Assembly (NCBI RefSeq): GCF_001279725.1
Contig: NZ_LGDE01000425.1
Span: forward strand, 62,001-126,000
Direction of reading: 5' to 3'
Length of the DNA stretch: 64,000 nt
From: Streptomyces sp. WM4235
GTDB taxonomy: Bacteria > Actinomycetota > Actinomycetes > Streptomycetales > Streptomycetaceae
Shown: positions 17,192 to 26,215 of the stretch, piece by piece
Layout: each line of letters opens with the position of its first letter
Position numbering within the stretch: position 1 is the first letter of the stretch
Program-made: the position numbers and the translations under genes
Notes under the pieces: model-generated
What the model was told of the DNA's origin: nothing
What the model saw: only the letters and a program-made list of their open reading frames with translations
Database searches by the model: none

Positions 17192-17689
17192 GAGGACTCC
17201 GATACAGGCGCGGCACGGCCAGGTCTGAAAGAAGGACCGGCATCGACTGTGGCACAGCCCGCGGAGGGTCGTAAGCGGTTTGGCAACATCTGTTAGAGCC
17301 TTGCCCGGGGCATATGCTCGCGGCCTCCCGGATGCTGCGCGGCTGTACGAACGAATCCGGTCACCCCGTCCGGCGCCCCTGAGGTGGAGCCGCACCGGAG
17401 GAGCCGTGCCTCCGTGGCGGGACCCGGCCGGAAACCGGCCCCCGGGGCGGCCCCGGTCGAGCGTGCGGCCGAAGTGTGCGAGTGGACAAGGCCGTTGTGT
17501 CCCCGCCGGCCTCCCGCCGCCGTGACGCGCGAGGTACCCCCGAACGAAGGACCCCTCGCCGCCGGCGGGCGGCGCGTCCGCTCGCCCCGGAGCGGGTTCC
17601 CCCCGCACTCGGTGATCGCTACGCTACGTGTCGGTAATGAGTCGGGGAGGTCCGTTCAGCGGGCCGCGCGGGACAGGGGCCACGGGGAC
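17192..17689. other. 498-base divergent intergenic region
   Basis: It lies between the phosphatase gene (minus) and the molybdenum hydroxylase operon (plus). AT-richer patches at about 17270-17325 and 17610-17640 probably carry the two promoters. No repeat, RNA structure or convincing small gene was seen. Confidence 0.45.
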
Positions 17690-19954
17690 ATGAGCGGTCA
17701 GGGCGGCGACACCGGGCAACGCCGCGACACGGGGCAACGCCGCGACGCGGGACGGAGCCGGCGCTCGTTCCTCACCCACCTCGTGGCCGCGCCGACCCTC
17801 GCCCTCGTCACCCGCGTCGGCGCCGACTCCCTCGCCCCGCAGCCCGCCCACGCGGTGATCCCGAGCCTGCCCGCCATCGCCGACCTGGTGGACCTCGGCG
17901 ACCTGTTCATCCTGGCCGGGGCGCCCACGTCCGCCCTGCTGGCCCTCGCCGTCGAATCGGACGGCACCATCCGCTTCCGACTGCCCCGGGAGGAGGTCGG
18001 CCAAGGCCTCACCACCGCCGTGGCCATGCTCGTAGCCGAGGAACTCGACGCCCCGCTGGCCCACGTCCGGGTGGAACTGGACGACGCCCGGCCCGAGTTG
18101 CTGTTCAACCAGCTCACCGGGTCCTCCAATGCGATCCGCTCCCTCTACGGGCCCGTCCGGCAGACCGCCGCCACCGCCCGGGCCCGCCTCGTCGCCGCTG
18201 CCGCCGCCCGCTGGAACCTCTCCGCCGCCGCCCTGACCACGGCGAACGGCGTCGTCCGGGCCCCCGACGGGCGCACCGCCGACTACGGCGGCCTCGCCTC
18301 GGCCGCCGCCGCGCCCGGCCTGATCGTCATCGGAGCCACCCCGAAACCACCGGCCCGACACACCCTCGTCGGGCAGCCGACCAGCCGCGTCGACGCCCGC
18401 GCCATGGTCACCGGAGCCCTGCGCTACACCCTCGACCTCGACGTGCCCGGCGCCAAACCCTGTGTGCTGCGCCGACCGCCCACCCTCGGCGGCAGCGTCC
18501 GGAGCGTCGCCAACCTCGCCGCCGTCCAGGCCATGCCCGGAGTCCTGCACGTGGTCACGATCCCCACCGGGGTCGCCGTCGTCGCCGAGACCTTCGGGCA
18601 GGCACTCGACGCCAAGGCCGCCCTCCGGGTCGAATGGGGCCCCGGCCCCGCCGACCGGCTCTCCGACGCGCAGGTACGGACGAAGCTGCGCGCCGCCACC
18701 CCGCCGCCGCTGGTGCCGCCGCTGCTCACCCCGTACGTGGACGCCGAATTCGACTTCGCGTTCGTCAGCCACGCCCCGATGGAGACCAACTCCGCGGTGG
18801 CCGACGTACGGGACGGGCGGGCCGAGATCTGGTCCGGGCTCAAGTCCCCGATCGTGGCCCGCCAGACCATCGCCGCCGATCTCGGACTGCCGCTCGACAA
18901 AGTCACCGTGCACGTGGTCCAAGCCGGCGGCTCCTTCGGGCGGCGCCTCTTCTTCGACGCCGCCCTGGAGGCCGCCCGGGTGTCCAAGGCCTGCCGCCGC
19001 CCCGTGCGCCTGATGTGGACGCGCGTCGACGACACCCGCCACGGTCGGATGCGGCCGGCCACCCACCACAGGATCCGCGCCACCCACGCCCTGGGCGAAG
19101 TGCTCACCTTCGAACACCGGGTGGCCGCCGCCGAGACGGACTTCCGGCACGGCCTCGGCGAGATCATCACCGCCACCGCGGCGAACCTGCCGCTCGGCCT
19201 CGGCAACGCCACCCTCGCCCAGACCCTGTTCCACACCACGATCAAGTCCCCGTACCACTTCGGGCTCACCACCCAGGCGCTCACCGAGGTGCCGACGGGA
19301 GTCCCCACCGGCTCGTGGCGCTCGGTGTACTCCGCCAACACCCGGGGCGCCGAGGAGATCGTCGTCGACGAACTGGCCGCGCGGATGGGGAAGGACCCGT
19401 ACGACTTCCGCCGCGCCTTCCTGAAGACCGACGCCCAGCGGGCGGTCCTCGACAAGGCCGCGCGGGAGGGGGAATGGGGGCGGGCGATGCCGGCCGGGTG
19501 CGCGCAGGGCATCGCCTTCCACGAGGAGTACAAGTCGCGCACCGCCTGCCTGGTCGAGATCGACACCCGCGACCCGGAGCACGTCCGCGTCACCAAGGCC
19601 GTCATCGCGGTGGACGTGGGCCTGCCCGTCAACCCGCGCGGGCTGGAGGCCCAGATGATCGGCGGTCTCACCGACGCCCTCTCCACCACCCTGCGCGCCG
19701 GACTGCACCTCGACAACGGGCTTCCTCTGGAGGGCAGTTACAGCCAGTTCCACTGGGCGAGGCAGCGCGACACCCCCAAGGACGTAAGGGTCTTCGTACT
19801 TCCGGCGACCGGCACCGAACCGGGCGGCGCCGGCGAACTCGGGGTGCCCGCCGCCGTCGGGGCCATCGCCAACGCCTGGGCCCGGGCCACCGGCAAGAAG
19901 CCGCGGGTTTTCCCGCTCGACTTCGACGTGGACTTCACCCCCTACCCCCGCTAG
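17690..19954 (+). CDS. Xanthine dehydrogenase family molybdopterin subunit, Tat-exported (IorB-like)
   Basis: A 754-residue molybdenum cofactor-binding subunit. The head carries two copies of D-T-G-Q-R-R and then a twin-arginine motif (R-S-R-R-S-F-L), so the complex is likely exported folded. The following chain matches the isoquinoline 1-oxidoreductase beta type: a duplicated aldehyde oxidase N-domain (about 60-280), then Moco-binding segments including G-G-S-F-G-R-R and G-S-W-R-S-V, and [13 protein letters not shown] with the expected active-site Glu near the end. These enzymes hydroxylate N-heterocycles or aldehydes. The iron-sulfur subunit follows; no FAD subunit is present, as in the IorAB group. 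The substrate is unknown. Confidence 0.85.
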   Translation: MSGQGGDTGQRRDTGQRRDAGRSRRSFLTHLVAAPTLALVTRVGADSLAPQPAHAVIPSLPAIADLVDLGDLFILAGAPTSALLALAVESDGTIRFRLPREEVGQGLTTAVAMLVAEELDAPLAHVRVELDDARPELLFNQLTGSSNAIRSLYGPVRQTAATARARLVAAAAARWNLSAAALTTANGVVRAPDGRTADYGGLASAAAAPGLIVIGATPKPPARHTLVGQPTSRVDARAMVTGALRYTLDLDVPGAKPCVLRRPPTLGGSVRSVANLAAVQAMPGVLHVVTIPTGVAVVAETFGQALDAKAALRVEWGPGPADRLSDAQVRTKLRAATPPPLVPPLLTPYVDAEFDFAFVSHAPMETNSAVADVRDGRAEIWSGLKSPIVARQTIAADLGLPLDKVTVHVVQAGGSFGRRLFFDAALEAARVSKACRRPVRLMWTRVDDTRHGRMRPATHHRIRATHALGEVLTFEHRVAAAETDFRHGLGEIITATAANLPLGLGNATLAQTLFHTTIKSPYHFGLTTQALTEVPTGVPTGSWRSVYSANTRGAEEIVVDELAARMGKDPYDFRRAFLKTDAQRAVLDKAAREGEWGRAMPAGCAQGIAFHEEYKSRTACLVEIDTRDPEHVRVTKAVIAVDVGLPVNPRGLEAQMIGGLTDALSTTLRAGLHLDNGLPLEGSYSQFHWARQRDTPKDVRVFVLPATGTEPGGAGELGVPAAVGAIANAWARATGKKPRVFPLDFDVDFTPYPR
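17708..17761 (+). repeat. In-frame 18-bp tandem repeat in the Tat leader
   Basis: Two near-identical 18-bp units (17708-17725, 17726-17743) and a decayed third encode the hexapeptide D-T-G-Q-R-R in the n-region of the signal peptide. Confidence 0.6.
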
Positions 19955-20016
19955 GCCCCCCGTTCCGTTTCCATCTCCCGCCATCGTTCTCGCCACCACC
20001 CCAGGAGCGCCGCGCC

Positions 20017-20472
20017 GTGCCCTCGCACACCTTCACCGTCAACGGGCGGAGCGTCACCGTCGACGCGCCCGACGATCTGCCCCTGCTGTGGGTGCTCCGC
20101 GACATGCTGGGTGTACGCGGCCCCAAGTACGGCTGCGGCGTGGACGTCTGCAAAGCGTGCACCAGCCACCTCGACGGCACGGACATCCGCCCCTGCGTGG
20201 TGCCCGTGTCCGCCTGCGCCGGCAAGGCGGTGACCACCATCGAGGGCCTGGCCGACGGGGACGACCTGCACCCGGTGCAGGAGGCCTGGATCGAACAGGA
20301 TGTCGCCCAATGCGGGTTCTGTCAGCCCGGCCAGATCATGGCCGCGGTGGCGCTCCTGCGGCGGACGGCCGACCCCACCGACGAGGACATCGACGCCATC
20401 GCCAACATCTGCCGCTGCGGAACCTACTTCCGCATCCGCGAGGCCATTCGCAGTGCGGCCGCGAAGATGTGA
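20017..20472 (+). CDS. (2Fe-2S)-binding subunit of molybdenum hydroxylase (IorA-like)
   Basis: A 151-residue small subunit. The plant-ferredoxin-like N-domain has the cysteine set K-Y-G-C-G-x-x-x-C-x-x-C and a fourth Cys in I-R-P-C. The helical C-domain has C-G-F-C-Q-P-G and C-R-C-G-T, giving the second cluster. I used the GTG at 20017, preceded by AGGAG at 20003-20007. It lies 62 bases after the molybdenum subunit and must pair with it. It lacks its own signal, so export would be by hitch-hiking on the Tat leader of the large subunit. Length and motifs are full for the family. Confidence 0.88.
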   Translation: MPSHTFTVNGRSVTVDAPDDLPLLWVLRDMLGVRGPKYGCGVDVCKACTSHLDGTDIRPCVVPVSACAGKAVTTIEGLADGDDLHPVQEAWIEQDVAQCGFCQPGQIMAAVALLRRTADPTDEDIDAIANICRCGTYFRIREAIRSAAAKM

Positions 20473-20528
20473 GCACGGCAGGCGACACAGCCCACAGAGC
20501 GGGTGAACCGGACAAAGGTTGACCGATC

Positions 20529-20540
20529 ATGCCTGAATGA
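20529..20540 (+). other. Three-codon minicistron overlapping the KimA-like start
   Basis: ATG-CCT-GAA-TGA with AAAGG (20514-20518) ten bases before it. Its stop overlaps the ATG of the next gene as ATGA. The KimA-like gene has no clear ribosome site of its own, so re-initiation from this mini-ORF is possible. It may be chance. Confidence 0.3.
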
Positions 20541-22486
20541 GGCGTATCAATGCGAAACGCGTGCTGGTCGGTGAGCCGCTCGACACCGCGCGCCTGGGCG
20601 AGACCCTGCTTCCCAAGCGGCTCGCGCTGCCCATCTTCTGCAGCGACCCGCTCTCCTCGGTGGCGTACGCCACCGAGGAGATCCTGCTCATCCTCGCCCT
20701 CGGCGGCGTGACGCTGCTCCACCTCACCTGGTACGCGGCAGCCGCCATCGTCTTCCTGATGATCGTGGTCGTCGCCTCCTACCGGCAGACCTGCCACGCC
20801 TACCCCGGCGGCGGAGGCGCCTACATCGTCAGCTCCGAGAACCTCGGCCCGACGGCGGCGCTGACCGCCGCCAGCGCGCTCCTCGTCGACTACGTGCTGA
20901 CCGTCGCCGTCTCGGTGGTCTCCGGCGTCGCCGCCATCACCTCCGCCATCCCCTCGCTCAGTGACCACGAAGTCGTGCTGTCGGTCGGCTTCGTGGTGCT
21001 GCTGACCCTGATGAACCTGCGTGGCGTGCGGGAATCGGGCCGGATCTTCGCCATCCCCACCTATGGCTTCGTGCTCGTCATCTACGTCATGTTCGCGGTC
21101 GCCGCCGTACGGATCGCGACCGGCGCGACCATCCGCGCCGAGTCCGCCTCCCTGCCCATCATCGAGACCGAGACGTTCACGGGCCTGGCGCTGGTGTTGC
21201 TCGTGATGCGCGCCTTCGCCTCGGGCTGCACCGCGCTGACCGGCGTCGAGGCCATCAGCAACGGGGTCCCCGCCTTCCGCAAGCCCAAGAGCCGCAATGC
21301 CGCGAACACGCTGGCGATCATGGGCGTCCTGTCCGTGACCATGTTCCTCGGGATCACCATCCTCGCCATGGCGTACCAGGTGCACGTCGCGGCCGACCCG
21401 ACGGAACTGGGCCTCGCCCCCGGGACGCCGACCTCGACCGCGCTCGCGCAGATCGGCCGGGCCACCTTCGGCAGCTGGCACTTCCTCTTCTACCTGCTCC
21501 AGGCCGTCACCGCCGGGGTGCTGATCCTCGCCGCGAACACCGCCTTCAACGGATTCCCGATGCTCGCATCGATCCTCGCCAAGGACCGCTACGCGCCGCG
21601 CCAGCTCTTCAACCGCGGCGACCGGCTCGTGTACTCCAACGGCGTCGTGCTGCTCGCGCTGGCCGCCATCGCCCTGATCGTCGCCTTCGACGCCGAGCTG
21701 ACGCGCCTCATCCAGCTCTACATCATCGGAGTGTTCGTCTCCTTCACCCTGTCCCAGTCGGGCATGGTCCGGCACTGGAGGCGCGTACTGGCCTTGCCCG
21801 ACACGGCGAAGGGGGAGCGGGTGCACATCCACCGCCGACTCGCCATCAACGCGGTCGGCGCGGCCATGACCGCCCTGGTGCTGGTCATCGTCCTCATCAC
21901 CAAGTTCACCCACGGCGCCTGGTTGGTCGTCATCGCCATGCCGCTGCTGTTCGTCGGCATGAAGGGGGTCCGGCGTCACTACGACACCGTCGCCGACCAG
22001 GTGGCCGTCGCACCCGGGGTCAGGCCGCGCAAACCCTCCCGCCACCACGTCGTGGTGCTGGTCTCCTCCGTGCACGCCCCGACCCTGAAGGCGCTCGGCT
22101 ACGCGCAGGCCCTTCGGCCCGACAGTCTCACGGCGGTGAGCGTCGCGGCCGACGCCGAGGACGCGCACCGGCTGCGCGAGGCCTGGGCCGGGCACGACCC
22201 GGGGGTCGCGCTCAAGGTGCTGCACTCGCCGTACCGCGATGTGGTCGGGCCGGTCCTGGAGTACGTGCAGGAGCTGGCGGCCGCGGAGGGGACGGACATG
22301 CTCTCGGTGGTCATTCCCGAGTACGTGGTGGGGCACTGGTGGGAGCAGCCCCTGCACAACCAGAACGCGCTCCGGCTGAAGGCCCGGTTGCTGTTCACGC
22401 CGGGTGTCGCGGTGATCGACGTCCCGTACCTGCTGGAGTCGGCGAAGCCGGCCGAGACGGCCGACCCCACCGAGGCGAGGCGTTAG
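20537..22486 (+). CDS. kimA: KimA-like potassium/APC-family importer
   Basis: A 649-residue APC transporter with about twelve membrane segments (25-450) and a soluble C-terminal domain (about 490-640). It follows Bacillus subtilis KimA (YdaO) closely: S-S-V-A-Y-x-T-E-x-I-L near residue 40, Y-P-G-G-G-G-A-Y-I-V-S, C-x-A-L-T-G-V-E-A-I-S-N, and the cytosolic tail with W-x-x-x-L-H-N-Q. KimA is a proton-coupled high-affinity K+ importer inhibited by c-di-AMP. The ATG at 20537 follows an in-frame stop and aligns with the KimA start. The 64-base leader is too short for a ydaO riboswitch. The amino acid permease label often given to such proteins is less likely. Confidence 0.82.
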   Translation: MRRINAKRVLVGEPLDTARLGETLLPKRLALPIFCSDPLSSVAYATEEILLILALGGVTLLHLTWYAAAAIVFLMIVVVASYRQTCHAYPGGGGAYIVSSENLGPTAALTAASALLVDYVLTVAVSVVSGVAAITSAIPSLSDHEVVLSVGFVVLLTLMNLRGVRESGRIFAIPTYGFVLVIYVMFAVAAVRIATGATIRAESASLPIIETETFTGLALVLLVMRAFASGCTALTGVEAISNGVPAFRKPKSRNAANTLAIMGVLSVTMFLGITILAMAYQVHVAADPTELGLAPGTPTSTALAQIGRATFGSWHFLFYLLQAVTAGVLILAANTAFNGFPMLASILAKDRYAPRQLFNRGDRLVYSNGVVLLALAAIALIVAFDAELTRLIQLYIIGVFVSFTLSQSGMVRHWRRVLALPDTAKGERVHIHRRLAINAVGAAMTALVLVIVLITKFTHGAWLVVIAMPLLFVGMKGVRRHYDTVADQVAVAPGVRPRKPSRHHVVVLVSSVHAPTLKALGYAQALRPDSLTAVSVAADAEDAHRLREAWAGHDPGVALKVLHSPYRDVVGPVLEYVQELAAAEGTDMLSVVIPEYVVGHWWEQPLHNQNALRLKARLLFTPGVAVIDVPYLLESAKPAETADPTEARR

Positions 22487-22487
22487 C

Positions 22488-22685
22488 TCAGGCCCGCGGC
22501 CCGGCGCCGCGCAGCAGCTCCAGTTCGCCGCGGAGCGCGAGCACCCGGTCGTGCTCCAGTTCCGCCGCGTAGAACTCGTGGGCCGCCCGGAGCCGTGTCT
22601 CGCGGTCCTGGGCGGCGGTCAGCTCGGCGGCCGCCCGGGCGGCTTCGGGGGTGTGGGACGCGGGGTCGGCGGGGGTGTGCGCCAT
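22488..22685 (-). CDS. Small helical hypothetical protein
   Basis: A 65-residue acidic, Ala/Glu-rich protein, probably one or two long helices (about residues 15-60) with coiled-coil character. GGGAGAG precedes the ATG at 22685. It ends one base from the stop of the KimA-like gene on the other strand. I do not recognise it. Ribosome site and base use support coding. Confidence 0.5.
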   Translation of the reverse strand: MAHTPADPASHTPEAARAAAELTAAQDRETRLRAAHEFYAAELEHDRVLALRGELELLRGAGPRA

Positions 22686-22818
22686 GGTCTCTCCCGGTGG
22701 TGCGTGGGGGGTCGGAACACGACCGAGCCTTGTACACGGCCGGTGGCCGCCGGGCATCCCGTGAGGTCGAGCCGGCTGAAAATCGCCCCCTGGTTACCGG
22801 CTGGTAAGTCGCTGTTGG

Positions 22819-24027
22819 TCAGCCAGTTGGCCCTTTCGGGCCGAAAGGGCGCTCCTGCGGCTTTGGCCGGGATGCGACCTGTTCCGTCGAGGCGTGCCGG
22901 ACCACCGCCGCGTGCGCCAGGGCCAGCTCCACCACATGGGCGGGATCGGAGAGCGAGCGGCCGGTCAGCTGCTCCAGACGGCGCAGCCGGTTGGAGACCG
23001 TGTTGCGGTGGCAGTACAGCCGCTGGGCGGCGTACGAGGTCGAGCCCTGGCAGGTCAACCACGTGCCCAGGGTGGTCAACAGCACCCGGCGGTCCTCCGG
23101 GGGCAGGGCCAGGACCGGCCCCAGCACCACCTGCCGCAGCCGGCCCGCGAGTTCGGGCTGCCCCGCCACCAGCGCCGCCGGGAGTCGTTCGTCCAGCAGC
23201 ACGGTGAGCGGACCGGTGGAGGCGGGGGAGGCGCGCAGCGCGAGGGCCGCCAGCCGGCGGGCGCGGGCCAGGTCGGCGGCCTCCGCCACGACGGGGCTGA
23301 CCCCGGCCCGTACGCCCGACGGGGCGAGCAACTCCCGTACGGACTCCAGCGGGTGGTGGCCCAGTTCCACGAGGCCCGTCTCCCCGTCGGCGCGGTTGCG
23401 CCACAGCACGCGCGGAGCGACGGGATCCGGGCCGGCCTCCGGGAGGCCGGGCGGTGCCAGCACGATCACCGCGAACCTGCCCCGCGCGGGCAGCCCCAAC
23501 CGGGCCGCCGCCTCGGCGGCCTCCCCGGTGCCGTCGAGCAGCGCGTCCAGCAGGGACGCCCTGAGTTCCCGGTCGCGCTCGGCTCGGGGGGACTCGGCCA
23601 GGCGGTAGGCGTCGGACGCGGCGTCCGTCATCTGCTCCAGTACGTCCCACAGCGCGGCCGCGCCCGGCAACAGTCGGGGCAGCGCTGCCCGGTCGTGCGC
23701 GGCCACCGCCTCGGTGAGGGTCTGCCACAGCAATCGGCCGCCGTGCCGTCGGACGCGGAGCAGGGAGGCGAGCGGCAGTCCCTGTTCGGCCCGCAGGGTG
23801 CCGGTGGCCCGGGCCTCGGAGAGGTCCACCGGGAGACCTCGGGACTCGCGGACCATGCCGTCGACGGCCTGACGGAGGTGACGGTGGATCCGTTCGCGCA
23901 ATTCGGTCCGCCCCAGCAGGGCGGCGTACGCGGGGTCCTCGGCCAGTGTGCGGTCGGCGAGCCGGTCCGCCGCCACGGCGATCCGGCGGTCCAGGTCCTC
24001 GCGTATCTCCTCGATGATCCGCTCCAT
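22819..24027 (-). CDS. PucR-family transcriptional regulator
   Basis: A 402-residue protein. The N-terminal helical half (about 1-150) resembles the sensory region of actinomycete PucR/CdaR proteins, a GGDEF-like core lies at about 160-290, and the C-terminal PucR HTH is at about 320-375, with the typical T-L-x-x-W-L and A-A-x-x-L-x-x-H-R-N-T-V-x-x-R-L-x-R-L-E. These regulators sense metabolites and control catabolic genes. It is divergent from a TetR gene over 132 bases that hold a 10-bp-arm inverted repeat, so cross-regulation is plausible. The last 25 residues are Pro/Lys-rich and disordered. The effector is unknown. Confidence 0.87.
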   Translation of the reverse strand: MERIIEEIREDLDRRIAVAADRLADRTLAEDPAYAALLGRTELRERIHRHLRQAVDGMVRESRGLPVDLSEARATGTLRAEQGLPLASLLRVRRHGGRLLWQTLTEAVAAHDRAALPRLLPGAAALWDVLEQMTDAASDAYRLAESPRAERDRELRASLLDALLDGTGEAAEAAARLGLPARGRFAVIVLAPPGLPEAGPDPVAPRVLWRNRADGETGLVELGHHPLESVRELLAPSGVRAGVSPVVAEAADLARARRLAALALRASPASTGPLTVLLDERLPAALVAGQPELAGRLRQVVLGPVLALPPEDRRVLLTTLGTWLTCQGSTSYAAQRLYCHRNTVSNRLRRLEQLTGRSLSDPAHVVELALAHAAVVRHASTEQVASRPKPQERPFGPKGPTG

Positions 24028-24096
24028 GACCGGCAGGGTGACACGGGGGAGGGGCCGGTGGGGAGGGCCCGGAGCCCGCCGTGTCCGCTAGCGTGT

Positions 24097-24124
24097 CCTG
24101 AGCACTGCGCCTGAAGTACTCAGG
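24097..24124. promoter_or_regulatory. Operator candidate between PucR and TetR genes
   Basis: Ten-base arms (24097-24106 and 24115-24124) match with one mismatch across an 8-base spacer, ending 35 bases before the TetR start codon. Size and place suit autoregulation by the TetR protein. Confidence 0.5.
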
Positions 24125-24159
24125 GAGCCCGTTCCCGTACCCACCCCAGGAATCCGACC

Positions 24160-24723
24160 ATGCGCCAGAATCCGGAACGTCGCGTCGCGCTGCTCGACGC
24201 CGCCATCGAAGTCCTGGCGCACGAGGGCTCGCGTGGGTTGACCCTGCGGGCCGTGGACGCCGAGGCGGGCGTCCCCACCGGTACCGCATCGAACTACTTC
24301 GCCAACCGGGGTCAGCTCCTGGTCCAGATCCTGCACCGGTCCCGCGAGCGGCTCGCCCCCGACCCGGCGGACCTGGTCGGCCCGCTCGACACCAAGGTGC
24401 TGCTCGGCCGGCTCCTCGATCGGATGAGGCACGAGCGGAGCGTGCACATCGCGGCGCTGGAGCTGCGCCTGGAGGCCACCCGGCGTCCGGAGCTCCAGGC
24501 GGAACTCGCCGGCTTCCAGGGCGCGGAACTGGAGGCGAACGTCGCCTGGCACCTGGAGTCGGGGCTCCCCGGGGACCGGCAGGGCGTGGTGCTGCTGTAC
24601 TTCGCGATGCTGGGCCTGATCGTGGACGACCTGACGGTTCCGAGCCTGTTGGACCCGTACCCGGTCGACGAGCTCCTGGAGGCGATGGTGGAGCGTCTGC
24701 TCCCGGAGCGGCCGACGGACTGA
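24160..24723 (+). CDS. TetR-family transcriptional regulator
   Basis: A 187-residue repressor. The HTH spans residues 8-55 with the family pattern L-L-D-A-A-I-E-V-L-A, G-L-T-L-R-A-V-D-A-E-A-G and G-T-A-S-N-Y-F. The C-terminal ligand domain (about 65-185) is helical and contains R-M-R-H-E-R and L-E-L-R-L-E-A-T. The inverted repeat at 24097-24124 is the likely operator. The gene probably regulates itself and the divergent PucR gene. The ligand is unknown. Confidence 0.9.
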   Translation: MRQNPERRVALLDAAIEVLAHEGSRGLTLRAVDAEAGVPTGTASNYFANRGQLLVQILHRSRERLAPDPADLVGPLDTKVLLGRLLDRMRHERSVHIAALELRLEATRRPELQAELAGFQGAELEANVAWHLESGLPGDRQGVVLLYFAMLGLIVDDLTVPSLLDPYPVDELLEAMVERLLPERPTD

Positions 24724-24877
24724 CCGAGGCGTGCGGGCGGTGCGAGGATGGCGTCGTGCGACGTATTGACGTTCTCTTGTTCGCTTCTTGATCAGAATGC
24801 GACGCGTTCCGGCCAGGCTGTCACGAGCTATCGCGCATGTTCCAGCGGAAAATGCCAGAACCCCCTTTCGTCGTGTG

Positions 24878-24895
24878 GAACTTGAGTAAGTTCCC
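24878..24895. promoter_or_regulatory. Inverted repeat before the roadblock cluster
   Basis: GGAACTT and AAGTTCC form a perfect 7-bp repeat with a 4-base spacer, 56 bases before the GTG at 24952, in the AT-richest part of the gap. It may be an operator for the cluster. Confidence 0.4.
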
Positions 24896-24951
24896 TCCTG
24901 TCGCGCCGTACGACCGTGCACCCAGCACGTCTGGCCGGGAGGGGAGCCCGC

Positions 24952-25356
24952 GTGCCCGGGATCGACGAATGTCTGCTCGAAGCCATGGCCCTGCCTGGTG
25001 CACGGGGGGCCTCCCTCGTGGACTGGAGCAGTGGACTGGCCCTCGGCACCGCAGGGGATTCGCCGGTCGGAGACCACGAGACCACCGCCGCCGAGACCGC
25101 CGAACTGGCCCGGGCGGCAGCCGAGTACGAATCCTTCGCCCCCGAGACCGGGGGAGCCGGCCAGTCGGACCTCGCCGGCCCGCCGGTCGAGGACCTGATC
25201 GTCACCACCCGCAGCGGCTACCACGTGCTGCGCTTCGTCGAGACGAGCTTCGACAGCAGCGTGTTCCTGCACCTCTGGCTCGACCGCGCCGACGGCAACC
25301 TCGCCCTCGCCCGACACAGACTCCGCGCACTGGCCGAAGGGCTGGTGCTCAGATGA
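24952..25356 (+). CDS. Roadblock/LC7-like protein, first of module
   Basis: A 134-residue protein with the roadblock-like alternation of helix and sheet. It shares two blocks with the protein at 26736: G-A-x-L-V-D-x-x-S-G-x-A-L-G-T near residue 20, and a C-terminal block of E-D-x-I-V-T, Y-H-V-L-R and L-D-R-x-x-x-N-L-A-x-A-R-H. The two are clear paralogues, but this one has an extra acidic loop (about 40-75). The GTG at 24952 follows GGAGGGG. Roadblock proteins act as dimeric platforms for small GTPases; none is encoded nearby. It is coupled to the PATAN gene by ATGA. Confidence 0.65.
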   Translation: MPGIDECLLEAMALPGARGASLVDWSSGLALGTAGDSPVGDHETTAAETAELARAAAEYESFAPETGGAGQSDLAGPPVEDLIVTTRSGYHVLRFVETSFDSSVFLHLWLDRADGNLALARHRLRALAEGLVLR

Positions 25357-26144
25357 ACACCCCGACCCTCCCCGCCAACCCCGTGGAAGTGTCCCCCCTG
25401 TTGACCCGCCTCGCCGCCGAACGCGCCACCGGCGCCCTGCTCCGCGACCGGGGCACCCTGTTCCTGGAGGACGGCCGCGTCGTGCACGCCGAGAGCCCCT
25501 CCACCCCCGGACTCGACGTACTGCTCACCACCGGTGGCGGCCTCGCCCCCGAGCGCTGGAACGACGCCGTGAACCAGGCCGGAGCCCGCCGCCAGGTCGC
25601 CCGCTACCTCGTGGACAGCGGCGGCCTGGCGGGCGGCGAGCTGGAGATATGCCACCTCGCCGCGATCTTCGACGCCGCGTTCTTCGCACTGTCGCCGGGC
25701 AGCGGCCCGTCCCGGTTCCGCCGCGGCGCCACCCACTGGATCGGTTCCGTGCGCTCGGTACCCGCGGCCGCCGTCGAGCGGGAGACCCGCCGCCGCCGGG
25801 AACTGCTGGACGCCGTCTGGCCCTACCCGCTCCTGGACACCGCCCCCGTGATACCCCGTCAAGCCGCACCCGGGCAGACGATCACCGCCAGGCAACGCCT
25901 CCTGCTCCATCAGGCGGACGGCAGACGGACCCCCGCCGACCTCGCGTGGGTGCTCGGCCGACCGGCCTTCCACACCCTGCTCGACGTTCGCAGACTCGCG
26001 GCGGCCGGTCTCGTCGAGACCCCGCACGCACCGGCCCCGATACCCATGGCCGAGACACCCCTGCCCGACTGGATGACCCAGGCCCAATCCCCGGACGTGG
26101 CCCTGCTCCGCCGGTTACGCGACGCACTGGAGGCAAGCCTGTGA
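25353..26144 (+). CDS. PATAN/DUF4388-like regulator with winged-helix tail
   Basis: A 263-residue protein. The first 90 residues show the PATAN (DUF4388) pattern: T-G-A-L-L-R, a G-T-L-F-L-E-D-G-R-V-V-H-A strand pair, then a helix with G-L-D-V-L-L. The C-terminal third (about 165-235) looks like a winged helix: R-R-T-P-A-D-L-A-W-V-L, then L-L-D-V-R-R-L-A-A-A-G-L-V-E. PATAN domains occur in bacterial signalling proteins and pair with roadblock proteins. Leu255 is encoded by TTA (26115-26117), implying bldA dependence. Its start overlaps the upstream stop (ATGA), which suggests equal expression of the two. Confidence 0.65.
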   Translation: MNTPTLPANPVEVSPLLTRLAAERATGALLRDRGTLFLEDGRVVHAESPSTPGLDVLLTTGGGLAPERWNDAVNQAGARRQVARYLVDSGGLAGGELEICHLAAIFDAAFFALSPGSGPSRFRRGATHWIGSVRSVPAAAVERETRRRRELLDAVWPYPLLDTAPVIPRQAAPGQTITARQRLLLHQADGRRTPADLAWVLGRPAFHTLLDVRRLAAAGLVETPHAPAPIPMAETPLPDWMTQAQSPDVALLRRLRDALEASL

Positions 26145-26215
26145 GGCTCCCGCTGCGACCGGTTCTGCGCACCGACCGCTCCGAGCGGAGACAGCCCGAA
26201 AGGAGGAAGGCCGAC

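Noticed and set aside
17192..17608. N-terminal extension of the PAS-PP2C phosphatase up to 17608
   Set aside because: The extension is Arg/Gly-rich without a domain, while a ribosome site precedes the ATG at 17191.
17624..19999. Minus-strand frame opposite the molybdenum subunit
   Set aside because: Low-complexity Gly-rich product. The plus frame has all Moco motifs.
20473..20536. c-di-AMP (ydaO) riboswitch before the KimA-like gene
   Set aside because: The gap is only 64 bases, too short for this riboswitch, and no pairing pattern fits.
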